Source: Clostridium sp. MSJ-8 (lineage in GTDB: Bacteria > Bacillota > Clostridia > Clostridiales > Clostridiaceae). From it: 49,584 nt of DNA. The notes beneath the pieces were generated by a model. The model saw nothing but the letters and a program-made list of their open reading frames with translations, searched no databases and was not told where the DNA came from. Below are positions 34,337-44,323 of this stretch, one piece after another. A program made the translations under genes and the position numbers. The stretch spans positions 1 to 49,584 of the forward strand of contig NZ_JAHLQH010000008.1 of assembly GCF_018918325.1 (NCBI RefSeq), given 5' to 3'. Each line of letters begins with the position of its first letter. Positions within the stretch are counted from its first letter, which is position 1.

Positions 34337-34429
34337 TTATAGAAATAATAGTAATAAATTGAGTATTAAAAATAAGGGAACAATTTATGCTTAAAACATT
34401 AAAATATATAGTAATGATATTTTTTTGAG

Positions 34430-36217
34430 GTGACTGATATAGAAAATAATAGTGTTACAGGGGGATTAAAGAATGTACCTAAGGAGATATTAGGTAAGCT
34501 AGGAATATCACCTGAATATAATGACTCAGATAGCATAGAGTTAACAATATTAGTAGGAGAGAATACTGCAAGTGTACAGAATAAGATAGAAGCACTTAAT
34601 GGTAAGTTTTATGATTTAGGTTATGGATATGCTATTGTAGAAATATTAATATCTCAGATAGTACTTTTAGCCCAAATGCCAGAAATTCAATATATAGAAT
34701 TTCCGAAGAGTTTATATTATACAGATAGTTTAAGTAACAAGATAAGTTGTGTAGATATGGTAAGGTCTCAATATGGTTTATATGGACGAGGTGTTTTAAT
34801 AGGATTTATAGATACAGGAATAGATTATACTGCAGAAGCATTTAGAACTGCAGATGGAACTACTAGAGTAGAATATATATATGATTTAAGTTTAGGAGGG
34901 GAAATATATTCAAAGAATCAAATAAATCAAGCATTACAAGAAAAGGATCCATATTCAGTAGTACCATCCCAAGATATAATAGGTCATGGAACTCATGTAG
35001 CAGGAATTGCATGTGCAGGAGGGAATATAGATAGAGATTATTATGGAGTAGCTCCTGAGAGTTCTATTATTATGGTTAAAAGTAGTCGAGGATTATTTTC
35101 ATTAAGTACTAACATAATGAAAGGATTAAAGTTCTTAATAGACAAAAGTAATGAATTAAATATGCCATTAGTAGTAAACATTAGTTTAAGTACTAATGAT
35201 GGAGCACATAATGGAAGTAGTTTATTAGAACAATATATAAGTACAATATCTAAATCAGAGAGAGTAACTATTGTAATTGCAGCAGGTAATGAAGGAAATG
35301 CTTCTCATCATATAGGTGGAAATCTAGAAGAAACAACAATGATAAATTTTTCTATATCAGGAGATGAGACTTATGTAGTAATGAACCTATATAAATCTAT
35401 ATTACCACAGATCTCATTAGAGATAATATCTCCTAGGGGAATTGGAACTGGAGAAATAATAATAAAAGAAGGCTTGGTTGAAGGTATTGTTTCAGGAAAT
35501 AGATATAGAATATATGATACTGGACCTAAACCTTTTGATATAAGTGGAGAGATAGGCATATCATTAGTGAATGATAATTATTATATATTAGAAGGAGTCT
35601 GGACATTAAAAATTAAGGTGTTAAACAAATATAAGGGGATTTATGATATATGGCTTCCAATATCAGAAGGATTAAATAAAAATACCAAGTTTTTATCTCC
35701 TACAGTAGATGGAACATTAGGCATACCAGCTACAGTTCCTAATGTAATATCTGTTGGAAGCTATAATCCTATTAATAAAAATATTTCATCATTTAGTGGT
35801 AGAGGTAGAAGTTATCCATTATATTTTGAGATTAAACCTACTATAGTAGCACCTGGTGAAGATATAATAGCACCAGTGCCTTATGGTATATATGACAGAA
35901 AGACTGGTACATCTATGGCTACACCACATATAAGTGGTATGAGTGCATTGCTTATGGAATGGGGAATATTAAAGGGGAATGATAGTTACTTATATGGAGA
36001 AAGACTTAAGTATTATATGATAATAGGTGCAAGAAAAAAAAGGACTGATATTGAATATCCAAATACAAGTTGGGGATATGGAGAGGCGTGTTTAGAGGAG
36101 ACTATAAAAGCTTTAATAAATAGTATAGGTGTTATACAACAAAATAGAATGTTTATAAGAGTACCTAGTAAACTAAGTATAAATGTAAATAGAATAAAAT
36201 TAGAACAAATATTATAG
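34430..36217 (+). CDS. Csp-type subtilisin-like germination protease
   Basis: A soluble S8 protease without signal peptide. The triad is complete: Asp128 in GFIDTGIDY, His186 in IIGHGTHVAG and Ser495 in GTSMATPH; the oxyanion Asn is in VIAAGNEGN. A long insert between about residues 300 and 430 fits the jelly-roll domain of Csp proteases. It directly precedes a SleC homologue, as in C. perfringens, where Csp cleaves proSleC during spore germination; that context makes CspB or CspA-like function likely. The start is unclear: GAGGTGA at 34427-34433 is an excellent Shine-Dalgarno, but the listed GTG lies inside it, and the in-frame codon at the right distance is ATA (34439). No in-frame ATG is near. 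Confidence 0.8.
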   Translation: MTDIENNSVTGGLKNVPKEILGKLGISPEYNDSDSIELTILVGENTASVQNKIEALNGKFYDLGYGYAIVEILISQIVLLAQMPEIQYIEFPKSLYYTDSLSNKISCVDMVRSQYGLYGRGVLIGFIDTGIDYTAEAFRTADGTTRVEYIYDLSLGGEIYSKNQINQALQEKDPYSVVPSQDIIGHGTHVAGIACAGGNIDRDYYGVAPESSIIMVKSSRGLFSLSTNIMKGLKFLIDKSNELNMPLVVNISLSTNDGAHNGSSLLEQYISTISKSERVTIVIAAGNEGNASHHIGGNLEETTMINFSISGDETYVVMNLYKSILPQISLEIISPRGIGTGEIIIKEGLVEGIVSGNRYRIYDTGPKPFDISGEIGISLVNDNYYILEGVWTLKIKVLNKYKGIYDIWLPISEGLNKNTKFLSPTVDGTLGIPATVPNVISVGSYNPINKNISSFSGRGRSYPLYFEIKPTIVAPGEDIIAPVPYGIYDRKTGTSMATPHISGMSALLMEWGILKGNDSYLYGERLKYYMIIGARKKRTDIEYPNTSWGYGEACLEETIKALINSIGVIQQNRMFIRVPSKLSINVNRIKLEQIL

Positions 36218-36261
36218 AAAATGAATAATATAATTAGAACAATAAAAATTAGGAGAATTTT

Positions 36262-37503
36262 ATGCCAGAAGGAAGGATAAAAGTTCAATGTTTTTATGGA
36301 GATAGTTATGTTCCTGTAGATAACTGTAGAGTAACAATAAGAAAATCATCTATTCAAGGTAATGAAAAGGATTATGTATCAGTAGAAACAGATTCATCAG
36401 GATTGACTAATGAAATTCCAGTAGAAGCTCCACTTCTTGAATATTCAATGAATCCATCAGATAATTTACCCTATAGTTTATATGATTTAAACATAGAGAG
36501 AGATGGATTTGAAGAGGCTGTTATAAAAGGTGTTCAAGTATATCCAGATAGAACAGCCCTTCAAAACGTTAACCTAATTAATAGGGATAATAATAGAAGC
36601 TCTCGATCAGATGTAATAATTATATTGCCAAATACATTATACGGTAGTTATCCTGAAAAAATACCAGAGAATCCAGATAAACCATTACCACCTCCATCTA
36701 GCGGAGTTGTCTTGGCTAAACCTGTTGTTCCAGAATTTATAACTGTTCATCAAGGCAGTCCTAATGATAATAGTGCACCTAATTATACAGTTGAATATAA
36801 GGAATATATCAAAAATGTTGCTTCCTGTGAGATATATTGTACATGGCCAGAATCAACTATAAGAGCTAATATATTATGTATAATTTCATTTACATTAAAT
36901 AGAATATACACTGAATGGTATAGAGGTAAAGGAAAGAATTTTGATATTACAAGTTCAACAGCTTATGATCATGCATTTAATTATGGAAGAAATATATATG
37001 ATAGTATAAGTACAATTGTTGATGAGATATTTTCAACGTACATCAAAAGGTTTGGTAAGAAACAACCTCTACTAACTCAATATTGTGATGGTAGAAATGT
37101 GTCTTGCCCTGAGTGGTTAAGTCAATGGGGAAGTAAGTATTTAGGTGATCAAGGTAAGGTGCCTTATGAAATATTAACTTATTATTATGGCAATGATATA
37201 GAATTGACAACTGCAGAACAAGTACAAGGTAGTCCTAGATCCTATCCTGGCTATAATTTAACCATTGGAGCTTCTGGAGAAGAAGTTACTATGATTCAAG
37301 AATTTTTAAATAGAATAGCACAGAATTATCCGCTTATTCCAAAAGTCTCAGTAGATGGAGTATATGGAGAAGCTACAGCAGAAGCGGTTAAGACATTCCA
37401 AGGAATATTCAACCTTCCTCAGACTGGGGTTGTAGATTATGCAACATGGTATCAAATATCAAATATATATGTAGGTGTAAGTAAGATTGCAGAACTAAAA
37501 TAG
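36262..37503 (+). CDS. sleC: Spore cortex-lytic enzyme, SleC-like
   Basis: 413 residues, close to the 438 of C. perfringens SleC. The N-terminal third is a prosegment; a stretch around SSGVVLAKPVVPEF (residues 146-159) corresponds in place to the reported processing site of proSleC near residue 150. The middle part (about 156-325) resembles a SpoIID-like catalytic domain: CEIYCTWPESTIRANIL, RNIYDSISTIVDEIF, QYCDGRNVSCPEWLSQWG. The end (about 335-400) is a peptidoglycan-binding domain 1 with GEEVTMIQEFL and VDGVYGEATAEAVKTFQ. Known role: lytic transglycosylase that degrades cortex peptidoglycan in germination after activation by a Csp protease, here encoded 44 bases upstream. Confidence 0.82.
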   Translation: MPEGRIKVQCFYGDSYVPVDNCRVTIRKSSIQGNEKDYVSVETDSSGLTNEIPVEAPLLEYSMNPSDNLPYSLYDLNIERDGFEEAVIKGVQVYPDRTALQNVNLINRDNNRSSRSDVIIILPNTLYGSYPEKIPENPDKPLPPPSSGVVLAKPVVPEFITVHQGSPNDNSAPNYTVEYKEYIKNVASCEIYCTWPESTIRANILCIISFTLNRIYTEWYRGKGKNFDITSSTAYDHAFNYGRNIYDSISTIVDEIFSTYIKRFGKKQPLLTQYCDGRNVSCPEWLSQWGSKYLGDQGKVPYEILTYYYGNDIELTTAEQVQGSPRSYPGYNLTIGASGEEVTMIQEFLNRIAQNYPLIPKVSVDGVYGEATAEAVKTFQGIFNLPQTGVVDYATWYQISNIYVGVSKIAELK

Positions 37504-37510
37504 TGTTTAT

Positions 37511-37557
37511 AATAAGAGCCATTCTATAATAGATTGAATTATAGAATGGCTCTTATT
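37511..37557. terminator. Bidirectional terminator after sleC
   Basis: A perfect 20-bp stem AATAAGAGCC...CTATAAT against ATTATAG...GGCTCTTATT with a seven-base loop. It overlaps the stop codon of the convergent gene. Confidence 0.85.
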
Positions 37558-38461
37558 AAATTCCTTCTAGATTAAAATCTGGAACAAATGCAGTAGAATT
37601 AGTTCCGCTATCTTGTATAAAACCATTAGTTATACCTATAGAACTAGCATAGTCTATAAGGGTATCATAATGCTTTGGATTAAGTGTTTTATTGATTTCT
37701 GGATAGTTACATGCATTATACATAGGCGTATATTGATTCATTATGCTTATATATACATCATCTTGGAAGGTTGAATATATTTCATCTAGTACTTTCTTTG
37801 AATCAAATAATAGTCCAGGTAGCATAAGGTGACGAACAATAATACCTTTAGTAATAAAACCTTCTTTGTTAAATTGAACAGGACCTACTTGATTATACAT
37901 TTCTTTAAGAACTGGTATTATATTTTCTTCATACCTTGGAGCACTTGAGTATTTAACAGAATATTTATCATTGAAATATTTAAAATCTGGTAAATAAACA
38001 TCTATATAGCCATTTAATAATTTTATGGTTTCTATAGAATCATAGCTATTTGTATTATATAAAATAGGAATAGACAAACCTTTAGATTTTGCAATTTCAA
38101 TAGATTCTAATATTTGTGGTACATAATGAGTAGGAGTTACTAAATTGATGTTAGCAGCATTTTTTTCTTGGAGTTCTAGGAATATGTCAGATAATCTATG
38201 GATAGATATCTCTTTTCCAAAGGATTCTTGACTTATTTCATGATTCTGGCAAAATACACATTTTAGATTGCAATGAGAGAAAAATACAGTTCCTGAACCT
38301 ACTGTTCCAGATATAGGAGGTTCCTCCCACATGTGCAAGCTTGCTCTAGCAATTTTTATTTTATCTGTAGCCTTACAAAAGCCTATTTCATTATTTAATC
38401 TATTAACATTACATCTACGTATGCATAAATTACAATTCTTTAGTAAATTAAAATATTTCAT
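37556..38461 (-). CDS. PflX-like radical SAM protein
   Basis: Radical SAM enzyme of the PflX/COG1313 group. After an N-terminal Cys cluster NCNLCIRRC it has the C-x3-C-x2-C motif in SHCNLKCVFCQNHEIS. LPDFKYFND and MLPGLLFDSKK are further conserved blocks. Length about 301. The family resembles pyruvate formate-lyase activating enzymes, but no glycyl-radical enzyme gene is in the window; its substrate is unknown. GAGGTG lies six bases before the ATG at 38461, which I prefer over an upstream GTG that overlaps that site. Confidence 0.8.
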   Translation of the reverse strand: MKYFNLLKNCNLCIRRCNVNRLNNEIGFCKATDKIKIARASLHMWEEPPISGTVGSGTVFFSHCNLKCVFCQNHEISQESFGKEISIHRLSDIFLELQEKNAANINLVTPTHYVPQILESIEIAKSKGLSIPILYNTNSYDSIETIKLLNGYIDVYLPDFKYFNDKYSVKYSSAPRYEENIIPVLKEMYNQVGPVQFNKEGFITKGIIVRHLMLPGLLFDSKKVLDEIYSTFQDDVYISIMNQYTPMYNACNYPEINKTLNPKHYDTLIDYASSIGITNGFIQDSGTNSTAFVPDFNLEGI

Positions 38462-38647
38462 AAAAAACACCTCAATAATCTATTGTAATATCAATTAACT
38501 ATTTTTTGAATTATTTTTTCATTCTACTAGAAAAAAATATTATATTTTAATTTTTAATAAGTGTTAACAAGTTGGCAATATCTATGCGAAATTTAGCAAA
38601 AGTAGCTTGCTATAATATACTCATAAGATGTTAAGGAGTGAATGGAT

Positions 38648-40189
38648 ATGAAAAAAAGGATTGTATTGAGTAATGAAAATAATAATAAGGAAGTAAAGAA
38701 TAATAAAAAGTTAAGATATATATTGTGTACATTGTTGCTATTTATTATGATAATTCCAGGGATAAATGTTTATGCAACTGAAGGCACAGATAATGGTAAC
38801 GAAATAACAGTTGATTTGGTTCCATCAGAAGATAATAAATACATTAATGTTAATATAGTAAATACAACTGATGTTAATTATGAGAATTTGTGTGTAAAAG
38901 TAAATTTACCAAGTCAATTATATAATGAAGAAACTCTGGAATTAAATGAAGAGAAAATAGATTCAGCTCAAAGTATTAGCAAACAAATTAAAATTAATAA
39001 AGTACAACCAGTAAAAACAAAAGTATATAGTGAAAGTAAAAAAGGAATTAACAAGAAAGTGATTATTTTAAGCTCTGTAGTTGTTCTTGCTATTGCATTA
39101 GGAATTATCTTAATAATAAAGAAAAAGAAAAATATTGCTGTTGCTATATTAGTTGTAACAATGGTAGGAGGATTAATTAGCCCATTAGAAGTAAAAGCTG
39201 CAACGATAGAGAAAAATTATACTAAACAAGATAGTATAAAGATAGAAGGCATTAATTATGAATACACTATAGAAGTTAAGTATGATGAAGTACAAACTGA
39301 AGAAGTAGTACAACCTACAGAAAATTTTTCCCAAGAAGTAGAATATAATATGAGTGATGAAGAAAAGCAACAAGTTTCTTCATTAATTGGAGAGTTATAT
39401 TTTATGAATGATGGATATTATAATAATTATCCAAGTGAACCTGTAAATTTATTTAATGTAAATGCACTACAAAATGGTATACCTTATGATGATAATACAA
39501 AAATGGTTTTCTTACAATTATTAATTTGGGAACAAGAATACGTATATAATAATCTAAAAAGTGAAGATAAAATAATTTCAGATAGAAAAGTTAGTGATGG
39601 TAATATTAATGCATTATTACAACAAGCATTTGGAACTCAAATAAATGATTTTAACAATATGGGTATTTATTCATTAAATGATGGGTATGTTGAGTTCTAT
39701 TCAGGTAATAGAGGAGATTGTCAACCAATAGTTGAGATTACAGGTTCAAGACAAGTAGATCAAGAACATGTAGTTCTTACTGGAACTGTTGCATATAAAT
39801 CTAATATCTATGAATATAATAAATCTAACTTCACAGTTATGGCTAGTATAAATAAAAACAGTATGTTTGGAGGATTAACTATTGATAGCTTTAATATGAA
39901 AAAGATACTAGAAAATAACCCAACATCATGTGAAATTCTATTAGCTTCTAGTGAGAGTAGATATATAGAAGAATGTGAGGTGGAAGCTCTAGATCCAGCT
40001 GAACTTGAATATGCGAGAAATGAGATATATGCAAGACATGGATATATATTTAATGATAGCAAGTTTAATGAATATTTTTCTGATCAAGCATGGTATACTC
40101 CAAATCCAGAATTTAAGGGTGATGATTCAGAATTAAATGAATATGAAATAGCAAATAGAGATTTAATTTTAAAATATGAAAATAAATAG
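38648..40189 (+). CDS. YARHG-domain membrane protein, 513 aa
   Basis: A hydrophobic segment near residues 24-42 could be a signal or membrane anchor, followed by an Asn-rich extracytoplasmic part. Two more membrane helices come around 137-155 and 160-180. The C-terminal part ends with a YARHG domain (ELEYARNEIYARHGYIFND) and the segment EYFSDQAWYTPNPEFKG; this domain occurs in surface and envelope proteins with unclear function. GGAG is nine bases before ATG 38648; the ATG six bases earlier is too close. It is monocistronic with a terminator behind it. The exact role is unknown. Confidence 0.75.
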   Translation: MKKRIVLSNENNNKEVKNNKKLRYILCTLLLFIMIIPGINVYATEGTDNGNEITVDLVPSEDNKYINVNIVNTTDVNYENLCVKVNLPSQLYNEETLELNEEKIDSAQSISKQIKINKVQPVKTKVYSESKKGINKKVIILSSVVVLAIALGIILIIKKKKNIAVAILVVTMVGGLISPLEVKAATIEKNYTKQDSIKIEGINYEYTIEVKYDEVQTEEVVQPTENFSQEVEYNMSDEEKQQVSSLIGELYFMNDGYYNNYPSEPVNLFNVNALQNGIPYDDNTKMVFLQLLIWEQEYVYNNLKSEDKIISDRKVSDGNINALLQQAFGTQINDFNNMGIYSLNDGYVEFYSGNRGDCQPIVEITGSRQVDQEHVVLTGTVAYKSNIYEYNKSNFTVMASINKNSMFGGLTIDSFNMKKILENNPTSCEILLASSESRYIEECEVEALDPAELEYARNEIYARHGYIFNDSKFNEYFSDQAWYTPNPEFKGDDSELNEYEIANRDLILKYENK

Positions 40190-40196
40190 ACACTAA

Positions 40197-40235
40197 TTCA
40201 TATGCCCCAATATTTGTGGGGCATATGTCGTTTTA
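40197..40235 (+). terminator. Terminator after the YARHG gene
   Basis: CATATGCCCC at 40199-40208 pairs with GGGGCATATG at 40218-40227; TCGTTTTA follows. Confidence 0.75.
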
Positions 40236-40265
40236 TATAGAATAAAATAGGTAATTATATAAAAT

Positions 40266-41339
40266 CTAAAGCTTCATAGTTGTCTTGGAGATTTTATTCT
40301 GTTTATTATTAAAAATAATACATTGTACTATAAAAATTAAACTAAGAACACCAAACATAGGATATAATGTTGATATTAGATTAGAGAAACCTATTTGAGA
40401 TATAGGTAAGGCAATAGCTAAAACTATAAAAATTCCTTTCTTAAAAGGTATTTTAAAGGTATGTTCTATTGACTTACTAATAGAATATACATCTGATACT
40501 TCTGTAGAAAACATTTCTAATAATATTATTATCAATAATATTGCTTGAATTATAGTTCCAAATCTATTTGATACTAATAATAATGGAATTTCATAATTGT
40601 ATATATATGGTTGATTAGCTGTTAATAATAGATTAATCATTGCACATAGAATACATAAAAAGGTCGAACCTAATATTATTCCCCATTTCATTGTTTTAAA
40701 ATCTTTAGTTTCAGAACTTAAAGGAACAATTACACCTGATGAACATAATGTATTATATCCAGCATATAAAATTGTAGAGAGTAAAAAGCCATTTTTTTGT
40801 GGTTTAAAGTGTGTAAGATAGTCTATAGAAAGAATATCTCTAGCAAATAAAAAATACAAAATAGTAATTAAAGTTATAGTTGTTATTAGACCAGGTACTA
40901 TAAAGGAATTAACTTCTATTAAACCATTAGTTCCCTTTAGTAAGAAGAACAGTGCCACAAGTAACATTAATATACTACCTAATATTCTTGGAATTCCAAA
41001 GAATTGATTAAGTAAGGCACCACTACCTGCTAGTATTATAGAAGCACTAGATATGAGATATAAGGTTGTAATTATTCCTGTTATTTTACCTAGTATATTA
41101 GGACTTATAGTATTCATGACATCACTATAAGATGTAAGATTATAATTAATGCTTATCTTAGATAATAATGAGCCTATAAATATATAGAAAAAACCACATA
41201 GAATAATACCTATAAAACTTTTTAAACCATAGCAAGTAAAAAATGTAGTTATTTCTTTGCCTGAAGCAAGTCCAGCACCGACAATAGTGCCGATAAAGAC
41301 AACAGCAATTTGAAATATTTTAATGTGATCTTTTTTCAA
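40266..41339 (-). CDS. YkvI-like membrane transporter family protein
   Basis: 357 residues with about ten membrane helices; the start GTIVGAGLASGKEITTFF is the typical unwound first helix of the YkvI family, which is related to APC/NSS transporters. The substrate is unknown; small organic solutes or amino acids are likely. The gene begins with TTG: on the minus strand AGGAG is nine bases upstream. The same site also precedes an out-of-frame ATG followed by two codons and a stop. It is a single-gene unit. Confidence 0.75.
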   Translation of the reverse strand: MKKDHIKIFQIAVVFIGTIVGAGLASGKEITTFFTCYGLKSFIGIILCGFFYIFIGSLLSKISINYNLTSYSDVMNTISPNILGKITGIITTLYLISSASIILAGSGALLNQFFGIPRILGSILMLLVALFFLLKGTNGLIEVNSFIVPGLITTITLITILYFLFARDILSIDYLTHFKPQKNGFLLSTILYAGYNTLCSSGVIVPLSSETKDFKTMKWGIILGSTFLCILCAMINLLLTANQPYIYNYEIPLLLVSNRFGTIIQAILLIIILLEMFSTEVSDVYSISKSIEHTFKIPFKKGIFIVLAIALPISQIGFSNLISTLYPMFGVLSLIFIVQCIIFNNKQNKISKTTMKL

Positions 41340-41500
41340 AAATTCATACTCCTATTTAATTAATTTATATATTTATAGATATTCGATTTAATTTAATAAT
41401 AGTATTTATTAGTTTATTTTGCATTTATTAAATGTGAATAATAAACACGGAAAGAGATAAAAATATATACAGAATTATTAAGAAAGGAATAACTACATAA

Positions 41501-41539
41501 ATGGTAGAGGTAGTTAGCGTTATAGGAATTGAATTATGA
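41501..41539 (+). CDS. Possible 12-aa upstream peptide coupled to the lipoprotein gene
   Basis: ATG at 41501 opens MVEVVSVIGIEL and stops at TGA 41537-41539, so its end overlaps the ATG of the lipoprotein gene as ATGA. AAAGGA lies 12 bases upstream, a somewhat long spacing. It could couple translation or be chance. Confidence 0.3.
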   Translation: MVEVVSVIGIEL

Positions 41540-42510
41540 ATGTAAAGAAATTAATAAAGAGTATAATAATAATTTTATTAAGTATATTTATTATAGGTTG
41601 TAACAATAATAAGAATAATATTCAAGAAACTTTTGATATAGAGAAGGCTACTAATGTAGGAAAGGAATATATGAAGGAATATGCAATTAATGCAGATAAT
41701 AATATAGTAGCATATTCTATAGACAATATATCAGAATCTTCTGATAGTGTAGTGCTTAAGTATAAGGCAATTAAACAAGATAATAATAAGTTAATGGTAA
41801 GTATAGATAATATAGATATAAAAGTAATAAGAAATAAATCTAAATATTCTATAAGTGAAGTAAGGGCTTCAGAATTAGATGCTATATATACAGATAATAA
41901 TAATTTAAGATATAGAAATGTTGATGTAGGAATAAGTGAATTATTACTTAGACAGAAGGACTTACCTAGAAGTGTATACCCACAGGATTCATCTATTGCT
42001 ATTAACAAGATACATGTATCCAATCATAAATATAATGAGTTAACAGTAAATATTGATGGAAATAAGGTCGTATTAATTACAGATAATGATGAGGGTAAAT
42101 TAATTACTTTTATGCAAATTAATAATGATGAATCTGCAGATGGTGAAGTGACAGAAGCTAATGGGGAAAATAATAATATAGAGGTTGAAGAGATAAAGGA
42201 GAAACCTATAGCAACTAATGTTATTGCTTATGATATTTTGCCAGTAGAGAGAATAGATAAAGTAGTAATGACAATAGAAGGTGATTATTTATTAACTGAA
42301 TATAATAATTCTATTAATATATATAGAATTCCAAAAGGTGAGAAAGTAGATATAGGATTACAAAAATTATTTCCCGGGGAAAGATATAATTTAAACATAT
42401 ATTTAATAAATGATGAAGGTGTATTTATTAAAGTTAAAGATAATAATACAGGCGTAATAGAAGTGTATAGAATAGATATAAAGTCTAACAATATAGTTAA
42501 AGCAAATTAA
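41536..42510 (+). CDS. Putative lipoprotein, 324 aa
   Basis: Basic N-terminus MNVKKLIKS, a hydrophobic stretch and the lipobox FIIGC with Cys22 as lipidation site, then a polar Asn-rich linker. The remainder is an extracytoplasmic domain of beta-rich appearance with no recognised family; a repeated hydrophobic pattern in VGISELLLRQKDL and around ERIDKVVMTIEGDYLLTEY may be two small domains. The gene lies 50 bases before a radical SAM gene, with which it may share a transcript. Its function is unknown. Confidence 0.72.
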   Translation: MNVKKLIKSIIIILLSIFIIGCNNNKNNIQETFDIEKATNVGKEYMKEYAINADNNIVAYSIDNISESSDSVVLKYKAIKQDNNKLMVSIDNIDIKVIRNKSKYSISEVRASELDAIYTDNNNLRYRNVDVGISELLLRQKDLPRSVYPQDSSIAINKIHVSNHKYNELTVNIDGNKVVLITDNDEGKLITFMQINNDESADGEVTEANGENNNIEVEEIKEKPIATNVIAYDILPVERIDKVVMTIEGDYLLTEYNNSINIYRIPKGEKVDIGLQKLFPGERYNLNIYLINDEGVFIKVKDNNTGVIEVYRIDIKSNNIVKAN

Positions 42511-42560
42511 ATTTAATTGTGCTATTATGTATAAAAGAGATTTTATATAGGAGATATGTT

Positions 42561-43493
42561 ATGAAGGAATGGAATGGTAAGAGATATCATAGTCTTAATT
42601 ATTTTCTGAGACATAGATTTGGAGAAAAGGTATTTAAGATATCTATAGATGGTGGGTTTTCATGCCCTAATAGAGATGGAACTATTAGTACTGGTGGGTG
42701 TTTATTCTGTAGCGAGAGTGGTTCAGGAGATTTTGCTGGAAACAGAGAATGTTCTATTCATAATCAATTTATAGATATCAAGAATATGATGCAAAAGAAA
42801 TGGAAAAGTGGTAAGTATATAGCTTATTTTCAAGCTTACACTAACACTTATGCTCCAGTTGAGGAGTTAAGACAGAAATACTATGAAGCTATAGCAGAAG
42901 ATGGAGTTGTTGCTCTTGCAATAGCAACTAGACCAGATTGCTTGCCTGAGGATGTTTTAGACCTTTTAGAGGAGCTTAATAAAAAAGTATATGTCTGGGT
43001 GGAATTAGGTCTTCAAACTGTAAGTGATGAGACAGCAGTTAGAATTAACAGAGGATATAAACTTTCAACTTTCGAAAGTGCCATTAAGTCATTAAAGGAT
43101 AGAGATATAGATTTTGTGGTACATTCAATATTAGGATTACCAGGAGAAAACAAAAGTGATATGTTACAGACTATAGATTATATAGCGCATAGTGGAGCTA
43201 AAGGAATAAAGTTTCATTTGCTACATTTGATGAAAGAAACTCCTATGGTGAAGTTATATGAAAGAGGAGAACTAGAATTCTTATCTCAAGAGGATTATAT
43301 AGACCTTATATGTAGAGGTATAGCTATGTTACCAGAAGATATGGTTGTACATAGATTAACAGGAGATGCCCCACGTGATTTACTTATAGGACCTATATGG
43401 AGCTTGAAGAAATGGGAAGTTTTAAATGCAATTGATGCGGCTATGGAAGAGAATGGCTATTATCAAGGGAGGGATTATATAGATGAATATTGA
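42561..43493 (+). CDS. Radical SAM protein, TIGR01212 (YtqA/YhcC) type
   Basis: 310 residues. The N-terminus GKRYHSLNYFLRHRFGEKVF, the Cys set CPNRDGTISTGGCLFC with its long spacing, IATRPDCLPEDVLDLL and VHSILGLPGE are all typical of the YtqA/YhcC branch of the radical SAM superfamily. Its biochemical role is unknown, although a tRNA- or cofactor-related reaction has been considered in the field. The ATG at 42561 follows GGAG; the preceding open codons are not part of it. Its last 11 bases overlap comB, suggesting coupled translation. Confidence 0.82.
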   Translation: MKEWNGKRYHSLNYFLRHRFGEKVFKISIDGGFSCPNRDGTISTGGCLFCSESGSGDFAGNRECSIHNQFIDIKNMMQKKWKSGKYIAYFQAYTNTYAPVEELRQKYYEAIAEDGVVALAIATRPDCLPEDVLDLLEELNKKVYVWVELGLQTVSDETAVRINRGYKLSTFESAIKSLKDRDIDFVVHSILGLPGENKSDMLQTIDYIAHSGAKGIKFHLLHLMKETPMVKLYERGELEFLSQEDYIDLICRGIAMLPEDMVVHRLTGDAPRDLLIGPIWSLKKWEVLNAIDAAMEENGYYQGRDYIDEY

Positions 43494-44190
43494 TATGATT
43501 ATATCAGCAGATTATATACAAGAAGATATTATAAAAAATAAGATAGTTATTGTTATAGATGTATTTAGAGCAACATCAGTAATAACAACAGCTATAAATA
43601 ATGGTTGTAAAGAGATTATACCAGTATTAACAGTGGAAGAGGCTATAAAACTTAGAGATTCAGAATTACATAAAAATTATTTGTTAGGCGGAGAGAGACA
43701 AGCACAGAAGATACCTGGATTTGATTTATCTAATTCTCCACTTGAATATACAGAGGAAGTAGTAAAGGGTAGAAATATAATTTTAACTACTACAAATGGA
43801 ACTAAAGCATTAACAAGGAGTGTGGGTGCTTATAAAATTCTTATAGGATGTATGCTTAATGGAAGTGCTATTGCAAGAGAGGCTATAAAATACGATAGAG
43901 ACATAGTTATAGTTAATTCGGGAACAAATGGACAATTTTCTATTGATGATTTTATATGTACTGGCTGTATATTAAATGAAATGAAGCAAGTTGCAGATGA
44001 TATAGAAATGAGTGATATATGTAAAACTGCGTATTTGACTTATGTAAACAATGATGCGTCAGAATATGTAAAAAATGCAAGACATTATAAAGTAATGATG
44101 AGTTTAAAACTAGAAAGAGATGTAAAATATTGCCTTCGATTAAACCAATTCGACATAATACCTGAGTATTGTAAAGGTTTAATAAAATAA
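43483..44190 (+). CDS. comB: 2-phosphosulfolactate phosphatase family protein
   Basis: 235 residues with the family blocks VIDVFRATSVITTAINNG, GGERQAQKIPGFDLSNSP, LTTTNGT and NSGTNGQFSIDDF. In archaea the enzyme makes sulfolactate for coenzyme M; clostridial members have the same fold with unknown physiological substrate, since coenzyme M is not made by them. It overlaps the radical SAM gene by 11 bases, which points to translational coupling. No other sulfonate genes are near. Confidence 0.85.
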   Translation: MNIDMIISADYIQEDIIKNKIVIVIDVFRATSVITTAINNGCKEIIPVLTVEEAIKLRDSELHKNYLLGGERQAQKIPGFDLSNSPLEYTEEVVKGRNIILTTTNGTKALTRSVGAYKILIGCMLNGSAIAREAIKYDRDIVIVNSGTNGQFSIDDFICTGCILNEMKQVADDIEMSDICKTAYLTYVNNDASEYVKNARHYKVMMSLKLERDVKYCLRLNQFDIIPEYCKGLIK

Positions 44191-44323
44191 ATATTATATA
44201 ATTTAAAATGTTGCGATAAGTTGTAAAGAAAAACAGTAAAATATTAACACTATATTAATACTTCGACAGATTACTCTATGATACAATAAAAATATAAACA
44301 GTGACAGAAGGGAGAGTAAGTCT

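Noticed and set aside
34386..34429. Forespore sigma-G promoter before the csp gene
   Set aside because: TGCTTA and TATAGTA occur but with only 13 bases between, which does not fit.
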